From CAYRZL01 sp964428795 (lineage in GTDB: Bacteria; Bacillota; Clostridia; Lachnospirales; Lachnospiraceae), in contig CAYRZL010000029.1 of assembly GCA_964428795.1 (NCBI GenBank), forward strand, positions 1 to 27,560: a stretch of DNA of 27,560 bases, in the 5' to 3' direction. The stretch's first letter is position 1. Every line of letters starts with the position of its first letter. The position numbers were made by a program, and so were the translations under genes. The notes under the pieces are model-generated. The model made no database searches. It had not been told where the DNA came from and saw only the letters and a list, made by a program, of their open reading frames with translations. This document shows positions 1 through 6,365 of the stretch, one piece after another.

Positions 1-24
1 GAAAAGCTAAAGGAGGATTTTAAG

Positions 25-564
25 ATGGCTAATAAGTATGCAGGAACTAAGACGGAGAAAAATTTACAGACTGCGTTTGCAGGAGAAAGCGAAGCAAGAA
101 ACAAGTATACCTATTTTGCAAGTGTAGCGAAAAAAGAGGGCTATGAGCAGATTGCAAGTCTGTTTTTGAAAACAGCGGATAACGAGAAGGAACATGCCAA
201 AATGTGGTTTAAGGAGCTGGCAGGATTAGGTGACACAGCAGAGAATCTGGCAGCGGCTGCAGCGGGGGAGAATTATGAATGGACAGATATGTACAGTACC
301 TTTGCGAAAGAGGCAGAGGAAGAGGGCTTTAAAGTACTGGCGGCAAAATTCCGCATGGTAGCTGAAATTGAGAAAGCGCACGAGGAGAGATATCGTGCAC
401 TGCTGAACAATGTGGAGATGAAAAATGTTTTTGAAAAAGGTGAAATGACAATGTGGGAGTGCAGAAATTGCGGTCACCTTGTGATGGGCAAGAAGGCTCC
501 GGGAATCTGTCCGGTATGCGCACATCCCCAGAGTTTCTTTGAAGTAAGAAAAGAAAATTATTAG
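25..564 (+). CDS. rbr: Rubrerythrin
   Basis: Rubrerythrin reduces hydrogen peroxide in the cytoplasm of anaerobes, taking electrons from rubredoxin or NADH oxidoreductases. The N-terminal ferritin-like four-helix domain (residues about 10-125) carries the di-iron pattern: E21 in the GESEARNKYTYFA stretch, the E54-x-x-H57 pair, and a second E116-x-x-H119. The C-terminal rubredoxin-like domain (residues 143-179) has the two iron-binding pairs C146-x-x-C149 and C162-x-x-C165. The length of 179 residues is normal for the family. The ATG at 25 follows an AGGAGG box at 11-16. A hairpin terminator follows directly, so it is probably transcribed alone or as the last gene of a unit that begins left of the window. 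The promoter is outside the window. Confidence 0.96.
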   Translation: MANKYAGTKTEKNLQTAFAGESEARNKYTYFASVAKKEGYEQIASLFLKTADNEKEHAKMWFKELAGLGDTAENLAAAAAGENYEWTDMYSTFAKEAEEEGFKVLAAKFRMVAEIEKAHEERYRALLNNVEMKNVFEKGEMTMWECRNCGHLVMGKKAPGICPVCAHPQSFFEVRKENY

Positions 565-580
565 AAAACAAAATTATTGA

Positions 581-610
581 GCGGGCTCTGAAACATGAGC
601 CTGCTTTTTT
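581..610 (+). terminator. Intrinsic terminator of rubrerythrin
   Basis: Arms GCGGGCTC (581-588) and GAGCCTGC (597-604) pair with one G-U and an 8-base loop. A T run follows at 605-611. It lies 16 bases after the rubrerythrin stop codon. Confidence 0.85.
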
Positions 611-636
611 TGAAATGTATAGTTTGTCATATCATA

Positions 637-664
637 TTTTCAATCGTTTCGTTTTCAATCGTTT
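637..664 (+). repeat. Short direct repeat upstream of uraA
   Basis: TTTTCAATCGTTT occurs twice, at 637-649 and 652-664, with a 15-base period. It ends just before the dyad that overlaps the uraA -35 box. It could be a tandem binding site for a regulator or chance in an AT-rich spacer. Confidence 0.4.
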
Positions 665-665
665 T

Positions 666-714
666 GCAATCCCTGGGGTCCGGGATTGCAGTTTCCCGGT
701 GTCTGGTGTACAAT
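666..714 (+). promoter_or_regulatory. uraA promoter with overlapping perfect dyad
   Basis: A -35 box TTGCAG (686-691) and a -10 box TACAAT (709-714) are 17 bases apart. The perfect dyad GCAATCCC (666-673) and GGGATTGC (682-689) runs into the -35 box, so a repressor bound there would compete with RNA polymerase. Transcription would start near 721, leaving a leader of about 30 bases. That is too short for a PyrR attenuator or a purine riboswitch, so control is more likely at initiation. The regulator is not known. Confidence 0.6.
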
Positions 715-749
715 AAATACAAAATTTACCAGAGAGTGGGGAGATAAAT

Positions 750-2009
750 TTGGAAAAAAGGATTATTCAAGTGGAAGAAAAGGTACCGGTAAAACAACTG
801 GTTCCTCTGAGTATTCAGCACCTGTTTGCCATGTTTGGTGCAACCGTGCTGGTGCCCTTTGTTTTCGGCATCAATCCGGCAATCGTATTATTTATGAACG
901 GTGCGGGTACGTTGCTGTTTATTTTGATTACAAAGGGTAAGGCGCCGGCGTATCTGGGTTCCAGTTTTGCGTTTTTGGCGCCGGCAGGAGTCGTGATCGC
1001 CAAGTATGGGTTTGAGTACGCCCAGGGCGGTTTTGTAGTTGTAGGTTTATGTGGGTGTCTGCTGGCGTTCATAATCTACAAATTTGGTACAAAATGGATC
1101 GACATTGTGCTTCCGTCGGCAGCTATGGGACCGGTTGTCGCATTGATCGGTCTGGAGTTGGCAGGCTCTGCTGCTTCAACGGCGGGACTTACGGGAGTAG
1201 AGCACGTGGATTCGAAGAATGTGATTGTGTTTCTGGTAACGCTTGGAGTGGCGATCTTTGGGCAGTTGCTGTTCCGTGGATTTTTGTCGGTCATTCCGAT
1301 TCTGATAGCAATCATTGCAGGGTATGTTGCGGCAGCCTGTTGCGGAATGCTGGATTTTACCGCGGTGGCGCAGGCATCCTGGCTGGCTGTTCCTAATTTC
1401 CATCTGGCAAAGTTCAAGGGGGATGCTATTTTGACGATACTTCCTGTCTTGTTGGTCATTACGTCTGAACATATTGGACATCAGATCGTAACAGGCAAAA
1501 TCGTGGGAAGGAATTTAATCAAAGATCCGGGACTGCACAGGTCTATTTTTGCAGACAACTTTTCCACTGCGATATCGGGACTGATCGGTTCTGTTCCGAC
1601 CACCACATACGGAGAAAATATCGGCGTCATGGCGATTACAGGCGTGTACAGTGTGCGGGTCATCGGCGGTGCGGCAGTGTTTTCCATCCTGATATCTTTT
1701 TGCGGAAAGCTATCCACATTGATCAGTACGATACCGGGTCCGGTCATCGGCGGAATTTCTATTTTGCTGTATGGAATGATCGGTACGTCGGGACTTCGGA
1801 TACTGGTGGATAACAGAGTAGATTATGGAAAATCCAGAAACCTGATTCTCACATCCGTTATATTTGTCATCGGTCTTTCCGGAATTGCAGTGAATATGGG
1901 AAATGTACAGTTGACAGGTATGGTTTTGGCATGTGTAGTTGGCATGGGACTGAGTTTGATATTCTATATTCTGGACAAGCTGAAGCTGACAAACGAAAGC
2001 GGGCAGTAA
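750..2009 (+). CDS. uraA: Uracil/nucleobase permease, UraA type (NCS2 family)
   Basis: This is an inner-membrane proton symporter for uracil or a related nucleobase. The 419 residues are almost all hydrophobic and fit the 14-segment NCS2 fold. The opening VPLSIQHLFAMFGATVLVPF is typical of the family. Residues E240 and H244 (in TSEHIGHQ) and E289 (in TTTYGEN) match in spacing the substrate and proton residues E241, H245 and E290 of E. coli UraA, which supports uracil as substrate. The start is TTG at 750, following a GTGGGGAG ribosome binding site at 736-743; no ATG fits better. A perfect dyad overlaps its promoter. Part of a second copy survives as a scar at 3090-3150. No pyrimidine salvage gene such as upp lies beside it. 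Confidence 0.93.
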   Translation: MEKRIIQVEEKVPVKQLVPLSIQHLFAMFGATVLVPFVFGINPAIVLFMNGAGTLLFILITKGKAPAYLGSSFAFLAPAGVVIAKYGFEYAQGGFVVVGLCGCLLAFIIYKFGTKWIDIVLPSAAMGPVVALIGLELAGSAASTAGLTGVEHVDSKNVIVFLVTLGVAIFGQLLFRGFLSVIPILIAIIAGYVAAACCGMLDFTAVAQASWLAVPNFHLAKFKGDAILTILPVLLVITSEHIGHQIVTGKIVGRNLIKDPGLHRSIFADNFSTAISGLIGSVPTTTYGENIGVMAITGVYSVRVIGGAAVFSILISFCGKLSTLISTIPGPVIGGISILLYGMIGTSGLRILVDNRVDYGKSRNLILTSVIFVIGLSGIAVNMGNVQLTGMVLACVVGMGLSLIFYILDKLKLTNESGQ

Positions 2010-2017
2010 TTTTTTAT

Positions 2018-2380
2018 CTAATTATCCGTTGATGGTTTGATAAATGCAATCATGATAATTGCAATTACAGAAAAAGCAAAAAATATCATATATGCTTTAT
2101 TTAAGTTTGCAACCCCAACAGCACCGATGATAACAAGTGCGGTAGAACGGATTGCTGTATTGAGCGGTGCGATCAGACGGTTTGCCTGAATGAAACCGAA
2201 ACGCCCAAAACAGGTTCCGATAATGGATGGAATCAGGTTACCAATACCACCGATGCCAAATCCGACAAAGATGGTTGCGGCAATGGTCATACCCATGGAA
2301 CCATTGTGGAAAATCATAATGATCAAGGCAACCAGATAACATACACCGTAGATCAGGGAAGCCTTTTTTGTATCAGGAAA
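2018..2380 (-). pseudogene. Tail of an MFS transporter (OFA-like), cut by the IS200-like element
   Basis: The minus-strand frame is open from about 2378 to the stop at 2018 and encodes roughly 120 residues. A loop with FPDTKKAS is followed by four hydrophobic segments including GFGIGGIGNLIPS, which resembles the last segments of oxalate/formate-antiporter-like MFS proteins. An internal TTG could be called as a start, but the frame continues upstream to the edge of the insertion element, where it ends. The N-terminal two thirds are missing, so this is a fragment rather than a small gene. It is paralogous to the MFS relic at 5301-5923. The family call rests on hydrophobicity and a few loop motifs. 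Confidence 0.7.
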
Positions 2381-2397
2381 ATCACGCGATAGTCGCG
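2381..2397. repeat. IS left-end hairpin
   Basis: Perfect 7-base arms CACGCGA (2381-2387) and TCGCGTG (2391-2397) flank the loop TAG. Such subterminal hairpins are what the Y1 transposase recognises in this family. Confidence 0.75.
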
Positions 2398-2440
2398 TGG
2401 TTCTATAGGAGCTTTAGCGATGTATTCAGATATAAAAACT

Positions 2441-2500
2441 CCTAATGTGTATAATAAAGACGTGACCTGCCAGTTACGTAAATAAAAACACATTAGGAGG
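2441..2500 (+). promoter_or_regulatory. Inverted repeat covering the tnpA ribosome binding site
   Basis: CCTAATGTGT (2441-2450) and ACACATTAGG (2488-2497) are perfect 10-base arms. The right arm contains the start of the AGGAGG box (2495-2500) in front of the ATG at 2509. A TATAAT-like -10 (2450-2455) overlaps the left arm. RNA started there would lack the left arm and be translatable, while read-through RNA from outside could fold and hide the ribosome binding site. This is the protective logic known for IS200. Confidence 0.55.
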
Positions 2501-2508
2501 CCTATATT

Positions 2509-2979
2509 ATGTCAGAACAAAATACAGACGTGAAAAGCTTAGCACATACAAAATAGAATTGCAAATATCATGTGGTGTTTGCCCCAAAATATCGAAGAAA
2601 AGTATTTTTTAATGAAAAACGAGAAGCGATACGGGATATAATCAGGACATTGTGTCAATGGAAAGGGGTGGAGATAATAGAAGGAGAGATATGTCCAGAT
2701 CACGTGCATTTGCTGCTTAGTATCCCGACAAAAATGAGCGTTTCGGGATTTATGGGATATCTAAAGGGAAAGAGTAGCCTGATGATATTTCAAAGATTCG
2801 GGAATATGAAGTTTGCGTACCGAAACCGCGAATTTTGGTGTAAGGGATACTATGTCGATACAGTAGGCAAGAATACTGCAGCAATAAAAAGTTACATAGC
2901 CAATCAGTTAAAACAAGATCAGGAAATGGATCAATTAAGTTTATTTGATCCGAGAGACCCGTTTACGGGTAGCAAGTAA
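2509..2979 (+). pseudogene. tnpA: IS200-type HUH (Y1) transposase with in-frame TAG
   Basis: TnpA cuts and rejoins single-stranded transposon ends. Read from the ATG at 2509, the frame gives 156 residues with one interruption, TAG at 2554-2556 (codon 16). Relatives have Trp here in the conserved HTKWNCKYH segment, so a single TGG to TAG change explains it. Everything else looks whole: the HVH metal-binding HUH motif at residues 65-67, YLKGKSS, the NREFW segment and the catalytic Y129 in the helix before NQ. A GTG at 2572 could start a shortened 135-residue protein lacking the first strand, which is unlikely to be active. The AGGAGG box at 2495-2500 fits the ATG at 2509. Confidence 0.88.
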
Positions 2980-3009
2980 TCCCACGCGTGGCTGGCAGGC
3001 CAATAAAAG

Positions 3010-3079
3010 ACGCACTTGTGCGTAGCTAGTGGTATTAGGGCTATGCCCGAAAAGGAAAAACCACCCGCTATGCGGGTGG
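3010..3079. repeat. IS right-end hairpins
   Basis: The outermost hairpin has perfect 8-base arms CCACCCGC (3061-3068) and GCGGGTGG (3072-3079) with loop TAT. Two smaller ones lie inside: ACGCAC with GTGCGT (3010-3023) and GGGC with GCCC (3038-3048). The short palindrome CCACGCGTGG sits at 2982-2991, just after the tnpA stop. The outer one is the probable right-end recognition hairpin. Confidence 0.7.
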
Positions 3080-3089
3080 ATAATTATTA

Positions 3090-3150
3090 CGCCGGCAGGA
3101 GTCATGATTGTCAAGTATGGGTTTGAGTTTGATATTCTGTATTCTGGACA
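3090..3150 (+). pseudogene. Scar of a second uraA copy with a 938-base internal deletion
   Basis: Bases 3090-3128 match uraA 979-1017 at 36 of 39 positions. Bases 3124-3150 match uraA 1951-1977 at 26 of 27. The two matches share TGAGT (3124-3128), which occurs at both ends of the deleted stretch in uraA, as expected for a microhomology deletion. The loss equals 938 bases, not a multiple of three, so the reading frame is broken. The scar begins about 11 bases after the IS right-end hairpin, so its left part was lost at the element's edge. It has no function as a gene. Confidence 0.88.
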
Positions 3151-3190
3151 GACATTCCGTTTTGGCATACCGGAAATAAAATGAATCACT

Positions 3191-3218
3191 TTACTTCCAG
3201 GGGCTTGTTTTATATAAT
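3191..3218 (+). promoter_or_regulatory. Promoter of the first UroD-like gene
   Basis: TTACTT (3191-3196) and a consensus TATAAT (3213-3218) are separated by 16 bases. The ribosome binding site AAGGAG (3237-3242) and the ATG at 3252 follow. A three-codon open frame (ATG at 3244, stop overlapping the gene start as ATGA) sits between them and could couple translation; this may be chance. Confidence 0.6.
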
Positions 3219-3251
3219 AGATTCAGAAGTCAGGGGAAGGAGAATGAAACA

Positions 3252-4202
3252 ATGACAGCAAGAGAGAATATGCTTCGTGCTTACCGGCATGAAAAACCTG
3301 AGTGGGTGCCGAACGGATTCACGGATTTGGACATATGGGATTCTTTCGGGGAACGTTATTTTGGAGAAGGCAGCGGAGATGATTGGTTTGGAGTAAACTG
3401 GACTTTTACACCGGAATTAAATTCTCAGACAGAGACGCCGGGACAGGAGGAGATTGAGGATCTGGAAAACTGGAGGGATTTGATTAAGATGCCGGATCTG
3501 GATTCTTATGACTGGGAGAAAATCGCAGCGGAGGCTACTGCAGATTGGGACAGAGAAAACAGGGTTTCCTTGTGTATGCTGCTGAATGGTCCGTTTGAAC
3601 GCATGATGAGTCTGATGGGATTTGAAAATGCGCTGTGCGCGTTTTATGAATATCCGGATGAGGTTCAGGAGCTTTTTGCAGCGATTACAGAGCACAAGTG
3701 TAACTATCTGAGGATTTTGAAAGAATATTTCAATTTTGATGTCATTGCATTTCATGATGACTGGGGCAATAACCAGAACATGTTTTTTTCCATGGATATG
3801 TGGCGTGAGTTTATAAAGCCATGTATCCAGAAAGTAATAGATTGTACGCATGAGCTGGGGATGATTTTCGAGATGCATTCCTGCGGATACATCAAGCCGA
3901 CGGTTGGTGAGCTGGTCGAGATGGGCATTGATTCTATCCAGCCCTTGCAGTATTGCAATGAAGTGGACGATCTGAAAGCCGCTTACGGAGATAAAATTCT
4001 TTTAAGCGGGGGCTTTAATACCCAGGATGTTTTGGAGCGTCCGGGGGCGACGGAAGAAGAGATTCGCACAGAGGTCAGAAGAACGATAGATTTACTGGCA
4101 CCCGGGGGCGGTTATTGTGCACTGGTGCCGATTATTGACGGAAATGTACGCAGTATTGTCATAGATGAAGTTGCAAAGTATGGAAAAACTTTTTATAATT
4201 AA
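3252..4202 (+). CDS. UroD-family protein, probable zinc/cobalamin-type methyltransferase
   Basis: The protein has the uroporphyrinogen decarboxylase (URO-D) TIM-barrel fold, 316 residues. It lacks the arginine-rich N-terminal signature of true UroD. It has instead H209-x-C211 in the EMHSCG motif and C289 in GGGYCALVP, the H-x-C...C zinc-ligand arrangement of MtaA-type enzymes that move methyl groups between corrinoid proteins and thiols. The NGPFER, MGFENALCA and FHDDWG segments are shared with the paralogue at 17100-18098. It has its own promoter and a UUCG-type terminator, so it is transcribed singly. A LysR gene and a ruined MFS transporter follow. The methyl donor is unknown and no corrinoid protein lies nearby. 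Confidence is high for the fold and moderate for methyl transfer. Confidence 0.85.
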   Translation: MTARENMLRAYRHEKPEWVPNGFTDLDIWDSFGERYFGEGSGDDWFGVNWTFTPELNSQTETPGQEEIEDLENWRDLIKMPDLDSYDWEKIAAEATADWDRENRVSLCMLLNGPFERMMSLMGFENALCAFYEYPDEVQELFAAITEHKCNYLRILKEYFNFDVIAFHDDWGNNQNMFFSMDMWREFIKPCIQKVIDCTHELGMIFEMHSCGYIKPTVGELVEMGIDSIQPLQYCNEVDDLKAAYGDKILLSGGFNTQDVLERPGATEEEIRTEVRRTIDLLAPGGGYCALVPIIDGNVRSIVIDEVAKYGKTFYN

Positions 4203-4214
4203 GTAAAAACAAGC

Positions 4215-4242
4215 GGCGGGAATTTCGATTCTCGCCATTTTT
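4215..4242 (+). terminator. Intrinsic terminator with UUCG loop
   Basis: Arms GGCGGGAAT (4215-4223) and ATTCTCGCC (4228-4236) close a TTCG tetraloop, with one G-U pair. ATTTTT follows. It ends the UroD-like transcript 12 bases after its stop. Confidence 0.88.
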
Positions 4243-4290
4243 ATACATGGGAGAAATTTGTTTCATAAGAAGAAATGGGGGATATAGAGG

Positions 4291-5202
4291 ATGCACAACG
4301 TTGATATCAGAAATGTCAGTCTGGGACAAATGCAATATTTTGTAAAGGTTGCGGAGTATGGCAATATTACGAGGGCGGCAAAATACTTTAATTTAAGTCA
4401 GCCCACATTGAGTAAAAAATTGAAAAGTCTGGAGACGCAGTTGGATCTGCAGCTTTTTTTGCGTACCAATAATACAATACGTTTGACGCCTGCGGGCAAA
4501 CATTTATATGAGGCATGGAAAAACCGACTTCATCTTGTGGAAGAGGAAATCCAATATGCGCATGTGCTGCAAAAGGGAAATACAAAAAGTATCGTGGTTG
4601 GATGCATGGATTCGTTTCGTCCTGAAAGCTTTCTACTTCCCGTGATGGAATCCTTTTCTGATAATTATCCGGATATCCACGTTCGCATTGAGTCGGATGC
4701 CGCATGGGAGATTCGGCGTATGCTGCTTCATGGGGAAGTGGACGTTATTTTTTCCATTTATTATGATTTTGAAGAAAAAGAGATGGAGCAGATTCAATGG
4801 AAAATGTTTGGCAAGACACCTCATTGTGCCTGCATGAGGAAAAGCAATCCTTTGGCACAGAAAGAAGAGCTCACGATGGATGAACTGAAGCAGTCGGATT
4901 TCATTTGTATTTCTCCCCAGTATCTTCCCGAGTATGCAAATATGATTCAGGCACTGTGTTTACCTTTTGGGTTTTCTCCAAATATTACAAATTATGTATC
5001 TTCTGCAAATTCATTGACCTTAAATATTCGCACGGACAGGGATGTGTTTATATGTGATAAATACTATGCGGATCTGAATGACAAAGAGCATTGTCGTATT
5101 CCAATACTTGGAACGCAGAGCGGCATTGTTATGGCATGGAGAAAAGATAATCCAAAACCATATCTGGATGCCTTTGTTCAGGAGATTTCACTGCTATTCT
5201 GA
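4291..5202 (+). CDS. LysR-family transcriptional regulator
   Basis: This 303-residue protein has the LysR layout: an N-terminal winged helix-turn-helix (residues about 10-70, with TRAAKYFNLSQPTLSKKL as recognition region and RLTPAGKHLY as wing), a linker helix, then a periplasmic-binding-like effector domain. The DNA-binding part is preceded by about seven extra residues compared with the shortest family members. The ATG at 4291 follows a weak GGGGG box. It sits between the UroD-like gene and the MFS relic, all on the same strand, and probably once controlled one or both in response to a small molecule. It resembles the second LysR protein of the window (16092-17024), which also sits beside a UroD-like gene. 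The effector is unknown. Confidence 0.9.
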   Translation: MHNVDIRNVSLGQMQYFVKVAEYGNITRAAKYFNLSQPTLSKKLKSLETQLDLQLFLRTNNTIRLTPAGKHLYEAWKNRLHLVEEEIQYAHVLQKGNTKSIVVGCMDSFRPESFLLPVMESFSDNYPDIHVRIESDAAWEIRRMLLHGEVDVIFSIYYDFEEKEMEQIQWKMFGKTPHCACMRKSNPLAQKEELTMDELKQSDFICISPQYLPEYANMIQALCLPFGFSPNITNYVSSANSLTLNIRTDRDVFICDKYYADLNDKEHCRIPILGTQSGIVMAWRKDNPKPYLDAFVQEISLLF

Positions 5203-5300
5203 AAGTGCATACTGTTCTGACAATTAGCAATTTTTCTTATGGTCGGGTAACGAGTATAATAATCTCATCAAGTAATATGAAAGGCGAAGGAGAGATTATT

Positions 5301-5923
5301 ATGAAGGATACAAAGCAGAATATTTCAACGAAGAGATGGATGAGGATGGAGGCTGGACTGTGAAAAAACTGTTTGCCAGAAAGACATTCTGGCTGGTTGC
5401 TGTCGCATCCGGTGGTTTTCAGTTTGTATCTACGATCATTATTACACAGCTTGTTGTTCGTAACCAGGAGGTTGGATTTACACAGGGACAGGCAGTAGCA
5501 ATTATGACAATTCTTGCTTTTGCGGGAATACTGGGTTCATGGATCATCGGCGCCATGGATCAAAGGCTCGGAACGAAAAAGACTATGATCTTCTTTGGTA
5601 TCTGGTATGCAGCAGCTTTGCTTTTAGAGGTGACAGAGATTCGTGTACTGGTTATTGTGTTTTTGGTCATGTTTGCATTGGCGCTTGGCGGTTCTGCAAA
5701 CTTTACTACGTCCCTTCCGGCGGCAGTATTCGGACGCCATGGATTCAAAAAGGTAAACAGCGTATTGTTCCCGATTCAGGCGCTGGTATCTTCCTTTGGT
5801 TTCTGTGTAAATGGAAATGTGTTGATTGCAGTGCTTACATATTTTTATAAGCTGGATGGCATCCGTAAGGAGATGACCATAGAATTGGAAAGCAGAAGAG
5901 GTAAAATGGTAAACGAAATTTAA
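5301..5923 (+). pseudogene. MFS transporter (OFA-like) lacking its N-terminal half
   Basis: The frame from 5336 gives 195 residues with about six membrane segments, equal to segments 7-12 of an oxalate/formate-antiporter-like MFS protein; IGAMDQRLGTKKT is the usual inter-segment loop. The normal-looking start lies at ATG 5301, behind AAGGAG (5287-5292). From there the frame runs only 20 codons to a TGA (5361-5363). The coding sequence joins in another frame (EYFNEEMDEDGGW), so the first half was lost by a deletion just after the start codon that broke the frame. A TATAAT box (5255-5260) suggests the promoter survives. It is the second MFS relic in the window and closely follows a LysR gene, its likely former regulator. 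Confidence 0.75.
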
Positions 5924-5967
5924 AAAGATGCTGTATTGCGTACAGGTATTCGCAATACAGCATCTTT
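5924..5967. terminator. Bidirectional terminator between MFS relic and cheY
   Basis: A perfect 17-base stem is formed by AAAGATGCTGTATTGCG (5924-5940) and CGCAATACAGCATCTTT (5951-5967), with a 10-base loop. T-rich tails occur in both directions, so it serves the plus-strand MFS relic and the minus-strand cheY. Confidence 0.9.
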
Positions 5968-5987
5968 CTTTAGGATAGATAGTATAT

Positions 5988-6350
5988 CTATTCAAAAACT
6001 TTTTTTAAAGCTTCCAGTATACGTTCTGCCTGAAATGGCTTTACCACAAAATCTTTAGCTCCGAACCGAATGGCTTCATTGACCATAGCCTGTTGTCCCA
6101 TGGCAGAACACATAATGATGTTTGCACCTGGATCATACTGGCGAATTTTCTTTAATGCCTCGACTCCGTCCATTTCCGGCATGGTGATATCCATAAAAAC
6201 CAGATCCGGGTGCGTATTTTTGTATTTTTCTACTGCTTTTATTCCGTTTTCTGCTTCACCGACAATTTCATATCCTCCTTTGATAAGGATATCTTTGATC
6301 ATCATGCGCATGAAGGCGGCATCATCCACAACTAAAATTTTCTTTGCCAT
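5988..6350 (-). CDS. cheY: CheY-like single-domain response regulator
   Basis: This is a 120-residue receiver domain with no output domain. The acidic pocket D9-D10, the phospho-acceptor D54 (in FMDITMPEMDG), the switch residue S82 and K104 are all present. The protein matches CheY, which carries the chemotaxis signal to the flagellar motor. No chemotaxis or flagellar gene lies nearby, so a role in another phosphorelay is possible. The start follows AAAGGAG 8 bases upstream. The gene begins 15 bases after the ddh stop and is probably cotranscribed with it. The large bidirectional terminator ends the unit. Confidence 0.93.
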   Translation of the reverse strand: MAKKILVVDDAAFMRMMIKDILIKGGYEIVGEAENGIKAVEKYKNTHPDLVFMDITMPEMDGVEALKKIRQYDPGANIIMCSAMGQQAMVNEAIRFGAKDFVVKPFQAERILEALKKVFE

Positions 6351-6365
6351 AAGAAATCTCCTTTC

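Larger units (their letters stand above)
2381..3080 (+). mobile_element. IS200/IS605-group insertion sequence, tnpA only
   Basis: The element has the parts expected of an IS200-type unit: a left-end hairpin (2381-2397), a leader with an inverted repeat covering the ribosome binding site, one small HUH transposase gene, and a right-end hairpin (3061-3079). There is no tnpB. IS200/IS605 elements move as single-stranded DNA and make no target duplication, so the exact edges cannot be read; they lie within about 10 bases of the outer hairpins. The left flank is an MFS fragment and the right flank a uraA scar. Both flanks are truncated genes and differ from each other, so flanking DNA has been deleted or rearranged since insertion. 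Confidence 0.82.

Noticed and set aside
2554..2556. Reassigned amber codon
   Set aside because: Several intact genes in the window end in TAG, so the standard code is used.
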